Assembly (NCBI RefSeq): GCF_006517235.1
Contig: NZ_CP041188.1
Span: forward strand, 992,001-1,056,000
Direction: 5' to 3'
Length of the DNA: 64,000 nt
Origin: Pseudarthrobacter sp. NIBRBAC000502772
GTDB lineage: Bacteria; Actinomycetota; Actinomycetes; Actinomycetales; Micrococcaceae
The translations under genes and the position numbers were made by a program. Shown piece after piece: positions 53,049-61,330 of the stretch (within the stretch, counting starts at the first letter, position 1; every line of letters starts with the position of its first letter). The notes under the pieces were generated by a model, which saw only the letters and a list, made by a program, of their open reading frames with translations, had not been told where the DNA came from and searched no databases.

Positions 53049-54455
53049 ATGTCACAGTCGATTGCTGCCAACCCAGACAGGCTCCTGCCCGCCGACCCAG
53101 GAACGCGCAGCATTGCGCGGGACCTCCTGGCGCGCGTGCAGGACCTCCCCATCATCTCCCCGCATGGCCACGTTGACGCCGCCGTCATCGAGCACAACAC
53201 CCCGTTCCCTGACCCGGCAGCGCTGCTCGTCAGTCCGGACCACTACGTCACGCGCCTGATTCATGCCAACGGCGCGTCCCTGGACAAGCTGCGGGCCGGC
53301 GGTCCCACCGCGCCCGAGTCACGCGAAATCTGGCACACGTTCGTGGAGGCCTGGCCGCTCTTCGAGGGCACGGCCTCCGGCTACTGGTTGCGCCATCAGT
53401 TCGACAGTGTCTTCAACCTGGGCGCAGACCTGGGCGAGATGTCCGCCGATGCCAGCTATGACGCCATCGCCGCCAAGCTCGTGGAGCCCGGTTTCCGCCC
53501 CCGCCAGCTTTTCAAGGACTTCAACATCGAGGTCCTGGCCACCACGGACGATCCCCTGGACACCCTCGCCAGCCACAAGGCAATCGCCGAGGACTCCAGC
53601 TTCAACGGCCGCGTCCTGCCGACGTTCCGCCCGGACGCCTACCTCAATATCGCGCACCCCACCTGGAGCGCCAACGTTGACCGCCTGGTTGAAACCGCCG
53701 GTGACGGCGCCAGCGGTTACGCGGGCTACATCACGGCCCTGGAAAACCGCCGCCGCTACTTCGTGGAGCACGGCGCGGTCTCGGCAGACCACGGTGTGGC
53801 CACCCCGGCAACGCTCAAGCTGGACCGCGCCGAGGCCGAGCGCATCTTCGAACTCGCCCGCGCCGGCAAGGCCACGGCCGAGGACCGCAACACCTTCGAA
53901 GCCCACATGATGTACCAGATGGGCCGCATGTCGGTGGAGGACGGCCTGGTCATGACCATCCACCCGGGCTCCTTCCGGAACCACCACACGCCCACGTTCG
54001 AGGCCTTCGGCGCCGATACGGGCCACGACATCCCGGTCGCCACCAACTACACCGAGGCCATCCGGCCGCTGCTGCAGGACTTCGGCACGGCCAAGGACTT
54101 CCACCTGGTGCTGTTCACCCTGGACGAGACCGTCTTCTCCCGCGAACTCGCACCGCTGGCCGGCTTCTACCCGTCCGTCTACCTGGGCGCACCCTGGTGG
54201 TTCCTGGACGCCCCGGATGCCATGCTCCGCTTCCGCTCCGCCGTGACCGAAACGGCCGGGTTCTCCCGTTCCTCCGGTTTCATCGACGACACCAGGGCCT
54301 TCTGCTCCATCCCCGCCCGCCACGACGCGTCCCGCCGGATCGAAGCCTCCTTCCTGGCCCGCCTCGTGGCCGAGCACCGTGTCAGCGAAGACCGCGCCCA
54401 CGAAATCATCGTGGACACCGTCGATTCCTCCCCGCGAAGGGTTTTCAAACTGTGA
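53049..54455 (+). CDS. uxaC: Glucuronate isomerase (uronate isomerase)
   Basis: Converts D-glucuronate to D-fructuronate (or galacturonate to tagaturonate), 468 residues, the usual length. Near the N-terminus PIISPHGHVDA carries the His-x-His metal site; QLFKDFNIEVLATTDDPLD, the MTIHPGSFRNHH near residue 300 and the GAPWWFLDAPDAM near 378 are family hallmarks. There is no ribosome binding site and the promoter sits directly upstream, so a leaderless mRNA is expected. The reductase gene overlaps its stop. Confidence 0.93.
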   Translation: MSQSIAANPDRLLPADPGTRSIARDLLARVQDLPIISPHGHVDAAVIEHNTPFPDPAALLVSPDHYVTRLIHANGASLDKLRAGGPTAPESREIWHTFVEAWPLFEGTASGYWLRHQFDSVFNLGADLGEMSADASYDAIAAKLVEPGFRPRQLFKDFNIEVLATTDDPLDTLASHKAIAEDSSFNGRVLPTFRPDAYLNIAHPTWSANVDRLVETAGDGASGYAGYITALENRRRYFVEHGAVSADHGVATPATLKLDRAEAERIFELARAGKATAEDRNTFEAHMMYQMGRMSVEDGLVMTIHPGSFRNHHTPTFEAFGADTGHDIPVATNYTEAIRPLLQDFGTAKDFHLVLFTLDETVFSRELAPLAGFYPSVYLGAPWWFLDAPDAMLRFRSAVTETAGFSRSSGFIDDTRAFCSIPARHDASRRIEASFLARLVAEHRVSEDRAHEIIVDTVDSSPRRVFKL

Positions 54456-55888
54456 GTATCGAACAGGCCGACGCCACAGGCAAGGCTGTGGAATCCCTTC
54501 CGCAGCTGAACCGGAGCACGCACGCCGCCGCCAAACCGCCGGTGCGGATCGTCCACCTGGGACTTGGTGCGTTCCACCGCTCGCACCAGGCCTGGTACAC
54601 CAGCCAGGCCAGCGACGCCGCCGACTGGGGCATTGCGGCTTTCACCGGCCGGCGCCCGGACGCTGCCCTTGCCCTTGCCGAGCAGGACGGCCTCTTCACG
54701 CTCGTGGAGCGCGCCGACAGCGGCGACTCCTTCGCCGTCGTCGGCAGCATTGTTGAAGCCGTGGACGGCGCGGATGTAAAACGGCTCGCAGAGCTCCTTT
54801 CGGCGCCGGCCACCGCGGTGGTCACCCTGACGGTCACCGAAGCGGCGTACCGGCTCGGTGCCGACGGACAGCTGGACACTACGGCGTCCGACGTCGCCGG
54901 CGACCTTGCGCTGCTGGCTTCCGGCAGCGGAAACCCGACGACGCCGCTGGGCCGCCTCGTGTTCGCGCTCGCCGCGCGCCGTGCTGCCGGCGCCGGGCCG
55001 CTCGCCGTTGTGTGCTGCGACAACCTCGCCAACAACGGCCTGGTGGCCCGCAACGCCGTGGCGGGTCTGGCGCAGGCCTGGGACGCGGAGCTCGCTGCCT
55101 GGGTCGATGAAAACGTCAGCTTTGTCAGCACGTCCGTGGACCGCATCACGCCGCGCACCACGGAAGCGGACATCGCCGCCGTCGAGGCCGCCTGCGGCTA
55201 CCGCGACAACTCGCCAGTAGTGGCTGAGCCCTTCGCCAACTGGGTGCTCAGCGGCGACTTCCCGGCCGGCCGTCCGCGCTGGGAGGATGCCGGTGCGGTC
55301 TTCGTTGACCATATCGAGCCCTACGAGAACCGCAAGCTGTGGCTCTTGAACGGCGCCCATTCCCTGCTGGCCTACGCCGGCCAGCTCCGCGGACACACCA
55401 CGGTGGCGCAGGCCCTCGCGGACCCGCAGTGCCTGACCGCCGTCGAAAGCTTCTGGGACGAAGCCGAGGCGAACCTGTCCGGTGCCGCGGCCGGTGGCGC
55501 GGACCTGCAGATCCCGGCGTACCGCGCTGCCCTCCTGGCCCGCTTCAGCAATGCGCGAATTGCCCACCACCTGGCCCAGATTGCCATGGACGGGAGCACC
55601 AAGCTGCGCATGCGGGCCGTGCCCGTCCTCCTGGCCGAACGCGCCCAGGGCAGGTCCGGTGCCGCCGCGGCACTGATGATCGCGGCCTGGATTGACTTCA
55701 GCGCGGCGGCCGGGACGTTCCACGATCCGCTGGCAACTGAAGTGGCCGCGGCCAACCAGCTGGAAGGCGCAGAGCGCGTGCGGGCGGTCCTGGCGCTGGT
55801 GGATCCTGCCGTCGCAGCGGACGACGCCGTCGTGGAACTCGTTTCCGGGCTGCTCGGCACATTCCCGGCGGACGCCAGCAACGGCTGA
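54452..55888 (+). CDS. uxuB: Fructuronate reductase / mannitol dehydrogenase family
   Basis: Predicted to reduce D-fructuronate to D-mannonate with NADH, 478 residues. The Rossmann region is IVHLGLGAFHRSHQAWY near residue 32, and the active-site pattern of polyol dehydrogenases (Lys, five residues, Asn, two, His) is in RKLWLLNGAHSLL near 295. GTG 54452 overlaps the uxaC stop and GAAGGG lies upstream. The position between uronate isomerase and mannonate dehydratase genes fixes the substrate more than sequence alone. Confidence 0.88.
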   Translation: MSIEQADATGKAVESLPQLNRSTHAAAKPPVRIVHLGLGAFHRSHQAWYTSQASDAADWGIAAFTGRRPDAALALAEQDGLFTLVERADSGDSFAVVGSIVEAVDGADVKRLAELLSAPATAVVTLTVTEAAYRLGADGQLDTTASDVAGDLALLASGSGNPTTPLGRLVFALAARRAAGAGPLAVVCCDNLANNGLVARNAVAGLAQAWDAELAAWVDENVSFVSTSVDRITPRTTEADIAAVEAACGYRDNSPVVAEPFANWVLSGDFPAGRPRWEDAGAVFVDHIEPYENRKLWLLNGAHSLLAYAGQLRGHTTVAQALADPQCLTAVESFWDEAEANLSGAAAGGADLQIPAYRAALLARFSNARIAHHLAQIAMDGSTKLRMRAVPVLLAERAQGRSGAAAALMIAAWIDFSAAAGTFHDPLATEVAAANQLEGAERVRAVLALVDPAVAADDAVVELVSGLLGTFPADASNG

Positions 55889-55903
55889 CCTATTTGCTGT
55901 TCG

Positions 55904-55937
55904 AACTGCCCGGTCCGGCATCCCGGACCGGGCAGTT
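55904..55937 (+). terminator. Terminator after uxuB
   Basis: A 15-bp perfect stem (55904-55918 with 55923-55937) has a four-base loop and is followed by TCGTGTTT. Confidence 0.75.
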
Positions 55938-55969
55938 TCGTGTTTCATGAAGTTTCAACAGAAATTAAT

Positions 55970-56008
55970 GGCAACCGCTTGCCATTCTATTGCCAAGTGA
56001 CTAGGATT
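55970..56008 (+). promoter_or_regulatory. Operator and promoter of the symporter-manD-gntK/GH3 operon
   Basis: The operator TGGCAACCGCTTGCCA (55970-55985) has 14 of 16 palindromic positions. It contains -35 TTGCCA (55980-55985), and -10 TAGGAT (56003-56008) follows after 17 bases. Confidence 0.72.
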
Positions 56009-56149
56009 ACAGACAACGAGAAACACGCGGCGGTACGCCCGCCGGATGCGGATTCTGCGGAATCCGGCATCACCAAAGACTTACTGCTTCATAGCATTTC
56101 AATAATTTTCGCTGGCCAACACGGCGGCAAGGGTAAAGGAGCCCAATTC

Positions 56150-57580
56150 ATGAAAAAGCTAAACAAGCTCAGCATCATCGGCTATGGCGCCGGCGATGCA
56201 GCCAACAACCTCGCCTTCACCACCGCCACCATGTTCCTGCTGGTGTACTACACGGACGTTGCCGGCATCTCCGCAGCCGCTGCCGGAACCCTGCTGCTGG
56301 TGGTCCGGCTCTTTGACGCTTTCGCTGACGTGTTCGCCGGCCGGATGGTTGACCGGACCTACAGCAAGCGCTTCGGTAAGTTCCGTCCCTTCATCATGTT
56401 CGGCTCCATCCCGCTGCTCCTCCTGAGCGTGGCGACGTTCTCCGTGCCGCAGCTGGGTGAATCCGGCACACTGCTGTACGCCTACGTCACCTACGCGGCC
56501 TTTGGCCTTGCTTACAGCCTCGTGAACATTCCGTACGGCTCGCTGGCCGGCGCCATGACGCAGGATCCGGGAGAGCGCGCAAAGCTGGGCTCGGCCCGCA
56601 TGGTGGGCGGCCTCCTGGTGGGCTCTTCGCTGGGTATCTTCGTTGCACCACTGATCAAACCCGGCGCCGACCTCCAGTCGATGTTCACCACCATCACCCT
56701 GGTCTTTGTGGTCATCGGAGCGGCGCTGTATTTCTTCACCGCGTTGACCGCCAAGGAACGCGTGCACCGCTCCGTCCCCAAGGTGACGTTCAAGCAGAGC
56801 GTGGACACACTCAAAGGCAACAAGCCCCTCCTGATGCTGTGCCTGAGCTCCTTCTTCTTCCTCTCCGGTTACCTCGCCCTGACCTCTGTGCAGCTGTACT
56901 ACCTGCGCGACGTCCTGGGCCGCCTGGACCTGTACCCGGTACTGTCCATCGTCCAGCTGGCGCTCACGTTCTTCCTGGCCGCCTTTATGCCCAAACTGGT
57001 CCGCAACGTGGGCAAGAAAAGCGTCTACATTTACTCTTCGCTGGTAACTGTCCTCGGCGGCGCGATGATCTTCTTCGCCCCGGCCGGGCAGGTCTGGCTC
57101 GGCTTCACCGGCCTCGTCATCAGCCTGGTGGGTGTCCTTGCCGTCAACATCGTGGTGTGGGCCCTGGAAGCCGACACGGTGGAGTACGGCGAATGGCGGA
57201 CCGGTGTCCGCACCGAGGGAATCACCTACGCCCTGTTCTCCTTCACCCGCAAGTCCGGCCAGGCCGTGGGCGGCGCCCTGGCGGCTTACGCCCTGGCCCT
57301 GGGAGGTTACAAGTCCGGGGCAGCCCAGACAGCGGACGCACTGTTCGGCATCCAGCTGGCCGCAGGCGCAATCCCGGCCGTACTGACTATCCTTGCGGTA
57401 TTGGTTATGACCAAGTACACACTGACGGACGCCAAGCACGCGGAAATCCTCAACGAGATCCAGGAACGCCGGACCAAAACGGTGGGCGCCGGCGAACCTG
57501 CTGACGCCTCCGCCGCTGGCGCCGGCACCACTGCCGATGCCGGCACGCCGGTTGGCGCCGGCAAAACTGCCGGCCACTAA
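56150..57580 (+). CDS. GPH-family sugar-cation symporter
   Basis: 476 residues with 12 predicted membrane helices. The early segment VRLFDAFADVFAGRMVDRT near residue 50 is the glycoside-pentoside-hexuronide (GPH) signature, and GEWRTGVRTEGITYALFSF near 350 is another family segment. A C-terminal tail of about 40 residues is Ala/Gly/Thr-rich and repetitive. AAAGGAGCCC precedes ATG 56150. It offers a second uptake route, perhaps for free uronate or a uronide, beside the ABC importer. Confidence 0.88.
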   Translation: MKKLNKLSIIGYGAGDAANNLAFTTATMFLLVYYTDVAGISAAAAGTLLLVVRLFDAFADVFAGRMVDRTYSKRFGKFRPFIMFGSIPLLLLSVATFSVPQLGESGTLLYAYVTYAAFGLAYSLVNIPYGSLAGAMTQDPGERAKLGSARMVGGLLVGSSLGIFVAPLIKPGADLQSMFTTITLVFVVIGAALYFFTALTAKERVHRSVPKVTFKQSVDTLKGNKPLLMLCLSSFFFLSGYLALTSVQLYYLRDVLGRLDLYPVLSIVQLALTFFLAAFMPKLVRNVGKKSVYIYSSLVTVLGGAMIFFAPAGQVWLGFTGLVISLVGVLAVNIVVWALEADTVEYGEWRTGVRTEGITYALFSFTRKSGQAVGGALAAYALALGGYKSGAAQTADALFGIQLAAGAIPAVLTILAVLVMTKYTLTDAKHAEILNEIQERRTKTVGAGEPADASAAGAGTTADAGTPVGAGKTAGH

Positions 57581-57625
57581 CTTCCAGCACCACCATCTGA
57601 CCAGAAGTCCCCGAAAGGATCTGCC

Positions 57626-58855
57626 GTGAAAATCATTGCCGCTGAAGTCTTCGTGACAAGCCCGTCACGTAACTTCGTGACCCTGCGCATCACTACGGAC
57701 GACGGAGTCACCGGCATCGGTGACGCCACCCTGAACGGCCGCGAACTGGCTGTTGCCGCGTACCTCAAAGAGCACGTGGCCCAGCTGCTGATCGGCAAGG
57801 ACCCGCACAAGATCGAGGACACCTGGCAGTTCCTGTACCGCAGCTCCTACTGGCGCCGCGGGCCGGTGACCATGGCGGCAATCGCCGCCGTGGACATGGC
57901 CCTGTGGGACATCAAGGGCAAAATGGCGAACATGCCGGTCTACCAGCTCCTGGGCGGCGCTTCACGCAACGGCCTGCGCGCTTACGGCCACGCTTCCGGC
58001 GCTGACCTCGAGTCGCTGTTCGACTCGGTCCGCGAGCACCTGGAACTGGGTTACCAGTCCATCCGCATCCAGACCGCTGTCCCCGGCATTAAGGCTGTCT
58101 ACGGTGTGGCCGCGCAGGCCCAGGCCTCGGGCGAGCGCTACGACTACGAACCCGCCGGCCGTGGCGCGTTCCCGCAGGAAGAGGACTGGGACACCCGCGC
58201 CTACCTGCGCCACCTGCCCACCGTCTTTGAAGCCGTGCGCAACGAGTTCGGCCCGGAAATCCCGCTGCTGCACGACGGCCACCACCGCATGACGCCCATC
58301 CAGGCCGCCAAGCTCGGCAAGGCCCTGGAACCGTACGACCTCTTCTGGCTCGAGGACTGCACCCCGGCCGAAAACCAGGAGGGCCTGCGCCTGGTCCGCC
58401 AGCACACCACCACGCCCCTGGCCATCGGTGAAATCTTCAACACGGTGTGGGACTACCAGACCCTGATCAAGGAACAGCTGATCGACTACGTCCGCGCAGC
58501 CTCCACCCATTTCGGCGGCATCTCCCCGCTGAAGAAGGTCATGGACTTCGCCGCCCAGTACCAGATCAAGTCCGGCTTCCACGGCCCCACGGACATTTCC
58601 CCGGTGGGCTTCGCCGCGCAGCTGCACGTTGGCCTGGCCATCCATAACTACGGCATCCAGGAATACATGCAGCACTCGGACAAGACCAACGAGGTCTTCG
58701 AGCAGTCCATGACCTTCAAGGACGGCTACCTGCACCCGGGCGACAAGCCCGGCATCGGCGTCGAATTCAACGAGGAAGCCGCGGCAGCGTACCCGTACCA
58801 GCAGGCTTACCTGCCGTACAACCGCCTGGTGGACGGAACGGTGCACGACTGGTGA
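57626..58855 (+). CDS. manD: D-mannonate dehydratase, enolase superfamily
   Basis: Dehydrates D-mannonate to 2-keto-3-deoxygluconate, 409 residues. Three metal ligands Asp217, Glu243 and Glu269 are each 26 residues apart, as in characterised ManD (Asp210, Glu236, Glu262), with His219 two after the first. Arg147 and Tyr159, the catalytic dyad of ManD, are present at those same numbers (YQSIRIQ, KAVYG). So an active mannonate dehydratase is strongly indicated; some ManD members also accept gluconate at low rate. GAAAGGATC lies upstream of the GTG and its stop overlaps the next GTG. Confidence 0.9.
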   Translation: MKIIAAEVFVTSPSRNFVTLRITTDDGVTGIGDATLNGRELAVAAYLKEHVAQLLIGKDPHKIEDTWQFLYRSSYWRRGPVTMAAIAAVDMALWDIKGKMANMPVYQLLGGASRNGLRAYGHASGADLESLFDSVREHLELGYQSIRIQTAVPGIKAVYGVAAQAQASGERYDYEPAGRGAFPQEEDWDTRAYLRHLPTVFEAVRNEFGPEIPLLHDGHHRMTPIQAAKLGKALEPYDLFWLEDCTPAENQEGLRLVRQHTTTPLAIGEIFNTVWDYQTLIKEQLIDYVRAASTHFGGISPLKKVMDFAAQYQIKSGFHGPTDISPVGFAAQLHVGLAIHNYGIQEYMQHSDKTNEVFEQSMTFKDGYLHPGDKPGIGVEFNEEAAAAYPYQQAYLPYNRLVDGTVHDW

Positions 58856-61179
58856 CCGCCGCGACATCGCCCGCCCCAGCAGGAGGAGCTACAGGTCCCC
58901 GCGTCATCGTGATGGGCGTCTCCGGCTGCGGCAAGACCACCATCGGTGACCTGGTGGCCCGCGAGCTGGGCGTCCAGTTCCTCGACGGCGATTCCCTCCA
59001 CCCGGTGGAGAACGTCGCCAAGATGGCGGCGGGCACTCCGCTGACCGACGAGGACCGCTGGCCGTGGCTCGCCACGGTGGGCAATGAACTGGCAGCTGCC
59101 AAGGGCGGCCTGGTTCTGGCCTGCTCGGCTCTTCGCCGCAGCTACCGCGACGCCATCCGTGCCAAGGCGCCGGATACGGTGTTCCTCCACCTGCACGGCA
59201 GCAAAGAGGTTCTCAGGGCACGGACTGAAGGCCGCTCCGGGCACTTCATGCCGCCCGCGCTGCTCGAATCCCAGCTGGCCACCCTCGAAGCGTTGGAAGC
59301 CGATGAGGCAGGCTTTGTGGTGGACATCGCCGCTCCAGTGGACCAGGTCGTGGCCGACGCGCTGGCGGGCATCGCAGCTGCGGTGACTGCCGCCGTCGGA
59401 AGCCCCGCCCATGGTGCCACTGGCACCCCAGGGCGCCAGTTCGACGTCGACCTCCAGGCCGCGCCGTTCAACCTCGACGACGCAGCGATCACCTGGGTGA
59501 ACACCACCCTGGAATCGATGACGCTTGAGGAAAAGATCGGGCAGCTCTTCATCAACCACAACAACGACTACTCCCCGGAGTATCTCGATGGTGTGCTGGA
59601 GAACTTCCACGTGGGTGGCATGCGGTACCGGCCGGGCCCGTCCGCCGCCGTGCAGGAACACATCCGGCACGCGCAGTCGAAGTCCAAGGTGCCGCTGCTG
59701 GTGGCGTCCAACCCGGAAATGGGTGGCGCAGGCAGCTGCGATGACGGCACGTTTGTGTCTACGCATCTGCAGGCAGGTTCGCACCCGGACAAGTCCATCG
59801 CACGCCAGATGGGGCAGGTTGCCGGCGTTGAAACCGCAGCTCTGGGCTGCAACTGGGCCTTCGCCCCGATTGTGGACATCCACTACAACTGGCGGAACAC
59901 GGTCATCTCCACCCGGGCCTTCGGCAACACGCCGGAGATCGTGGTGGAACGGGCCAAGGAGTACTTCGACGGCATCAGTGAATCACCCACTGCCTGTGCC
60001 ATGAAGCACTTCCCGGGCGACGGCATGGACGAGCGCGACCAGCACGTGGTCACGTCCTACAACACCCTCGGCTACGACGAGTGGAACAAGACGTACGGCC
60101 ACGTGTACCGCGAAATGATCGGGCACGGCGTGCAGTCCATCATGATCGGGCACATCGGCGCGCCGGAACTTTCCCGGCACTTCCGCCCGGGCCTGGCGGA
60201 CAAGGACATCCTGCCCGCCACCCTGGCCCCGGAGCTGCTCCAGGACCTGCTGCGCGGCGAGCTCGGCTTCAACGGGCTCATCCTCACGGATGCCTCGCAG
60301 ATGATCGGGCTCACCCAGGCCATGAAGCGCAAGGACCTGGTTCCTGCGACCATTGCCGCCGGCTGCGACATGTTCCTGTTCTTCCGCAACGCCGACGAAG
60401 ACTTCCAGTACATGCTGGACGGCTACAAGTCCGGCGTCATCACGGAGCAGCGCCTGCATGACGCCCTGCGCCGCATCCTGGCACTCAAGGCCTCGCTGGG
60501 GCTGCACCTCAAGGACCGCAACGAACTGGTTCCGCCGGTGGAAGCACTCGCTGTGATCGGCAGCGAGGCGCACCGGGCCATCGCGGCGGAGATCGCGGAC
60601 AAGACCGTCACCCTGGTCAAGGACACTGCCAACAACCTGCCCATCCGGCCGGAAACGCACCAGCGGATCCGCCTGTACGGCATTTCGGGCGGCTCGGACT
60701 TCACCCGGGCGGACCCGCTGGCGTACCTGGACACGGTCAAGGACGAGCTGGAAAAAGCCGGCTTCGAGGTGCACCTGTTCAAAACCGCCGCTCAGCGCGA
60801 AGCCGCGGGGGAGACGGGCGTGAACTTCATGTCCATCATCTCCGAGGAAGCCACCGGCGACTACGCGGACAAGTACGACGCCGCGTTTGTCTTCGCGAAC
60901 GTCAAGGGCTTTGCCCAGGAAGCGGCCATCCGGATCAAGTGGTCCACCCCGATGGCCGCGGAAATCCCGTGGTACGTTACCGAGGTTCCCACGGTGTTTG
61001 TGTCGCTGAACCAGCCCAACCACCTCATCGACGTGCCGATGGTCAAGACCGCCATCCACGCCCATGCGGGAACTGTGGAGGCCATCCGCGCCACGATCGA
61101 GAAGATCATGGGCAAGTCGGAGTTCCAGGGGACGTTCAACGAGAACGTGTTCTGCGATTCCTTCGACACGCGGCTCTAG
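58852..61179 (+). CDS. Gluconokinase fused to a family 3 glycoside hydrolase
   Basis: 775 residues in one uninterrupted frame. Residues 16-180 are a GntK-type gluconokinase: Walker A GVSGCGKT (22-29), DGDSLHP near 45, and [11 protein letters not shown] near 90. After a linker of about 20 residues comes a GH3 domain (about 203-545) with KHFPGDG at 385-391, Asp396-Gln-His398 (the His/Asp type of NagZ-like GH3) and candidate nucleophile Asp480 in LILTDASQM; a GH3 C-terminal domain fills 560-775. It has no signal peptide, so it acts in the cytoplasm. GTG 58852 overlaps the manD stop. An attractive reading is release of gluconate from an imported aldonate glycoside, followed by its phosphorylation (inference). 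Confidence 0.88.
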   Translation: MTAATSPAPAGGATGPRVIVMGVSGCGKTTIGDLVARELGVQFLDGDSLHPVENVAKMAAGTPLTDEDRWPWLATVGNELAAAKGGLVLACSALRRSYRDAIRAKAPDTVFLHLHGSKEVLRARTEGRSGHFMPPALLESQLATLEALEADEAGFVVDIAAPVDQVVADALAGIAAAVTAAVGSPAHGATGTPGRQFDVDLQAAPFNLDDAAITWVNTTLESMTLEEKIGQLFINHNNDYSPEYLDGVLENFHVGGMRYRPGPSAAVQEHIRHAQSKSKVPLLVASNPEMGGAGSCDDGTFVSTHLQAGSHPDKSIARQMGQVAGVETAALGCNWAFAPIVDIHYNWRNTVISTRAFGNTPEIVVERAKEYFDGISESPTACAMKHFPGDGMDERDQHVVTSYNTLGYDEWNKTYGHVYREMIGHGVQSIMIGHIGAPELSRHFRPGLADKDILPATLAPELLQDLLRGELGFNGLILTDASQMIGLTQAMKRKDLVPATIAAGCDMFLFFRNADEDFQYMLDGYKSGVITEQRLHDALRRILALKASLGLHLKDRNELVPPVEALAVIGSEAHRAIAAEIADKTVTLVKDTANNLPIRPETHQRIRLYGISGGSDFTRADPLAYLDTVKDELEKAGFEVHLFKTAAQREAAGETGVNFMSIISEEATGDYADKYDAAFVFANVKGFAQEAAIRIKWSTPMAAEIPWYVTEVPTVFVSLNQPNHLIDVPMVKTAIHAHAGTVEAIRATIEKIMGKSEFQGTFNENVFCDSFDTRL

Positions 61180-61210
61180 GGTTATCGCTGCGGTTTTAGG
61201 CTGACGACTC

Positions 61211-61260
61211 GCAGATGGAATGGCGCTACGCGGATACGCGTAGCGCCGTTCCATTTCTGC
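61211..61260 (+). terminator. Hairpin closing the sugar-acid island
   Basis: The inner stem GGCGCTACGCG (61222-61232) pairs with 61237-61247 over a GATA loop; outer pairing GGAA/TTCC and GCAGA/TCTGC extends it with small mismatches. Confidence 0.7.
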
Positions 61261-61318
61261 GTCACAGGGCCATTTCCGCGTCCCAATCCAGGCGAGTGCG
61301 GCCACGACACGTGCGGCG

Positions 61319-61324
61319 TACCGT
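61319..61324 (+). promoter_or_regulatory. Possible -10 (TACCGT) of a leaderless monooxygenase mRNA
   Basis: The hexamer ends six bases before ATG 61331 and there is no ribosome binding site. No clear -35 was found, so the call is tentative. Confidence 0.35.
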
Positions 61325-61330
61325 TAGTGC

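Noticed and set aside
54179..55948. 589-codon open frame on the minus strand
   Set aside because: It lies antisense to uxaC and uxuB, which have full family motifs; the composition is Arg/Gly/Val-rich as in GC-rich shadow frames.
56159..57577. 472-codon minus-strand open frame
   Set aside because: It is antisense to the GPH symporter and rich in Gly/Gln/His/Arg with no motif or ribosome binding site.
58852..61179. Sequencing error joining gluconokinase and GH3 genes
   Set aside because: There is no frame change, the linker is ordinary Ala/Gly/Thr sequence, both domains keep their motifs, and no internal RBS or start was seen at the junction.
59983..61305. 440-codon minus-strand open frame
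   Set aside because: It is antisense to the GH3 half of the fusion and Arg/Gly/Val-rich throughout.
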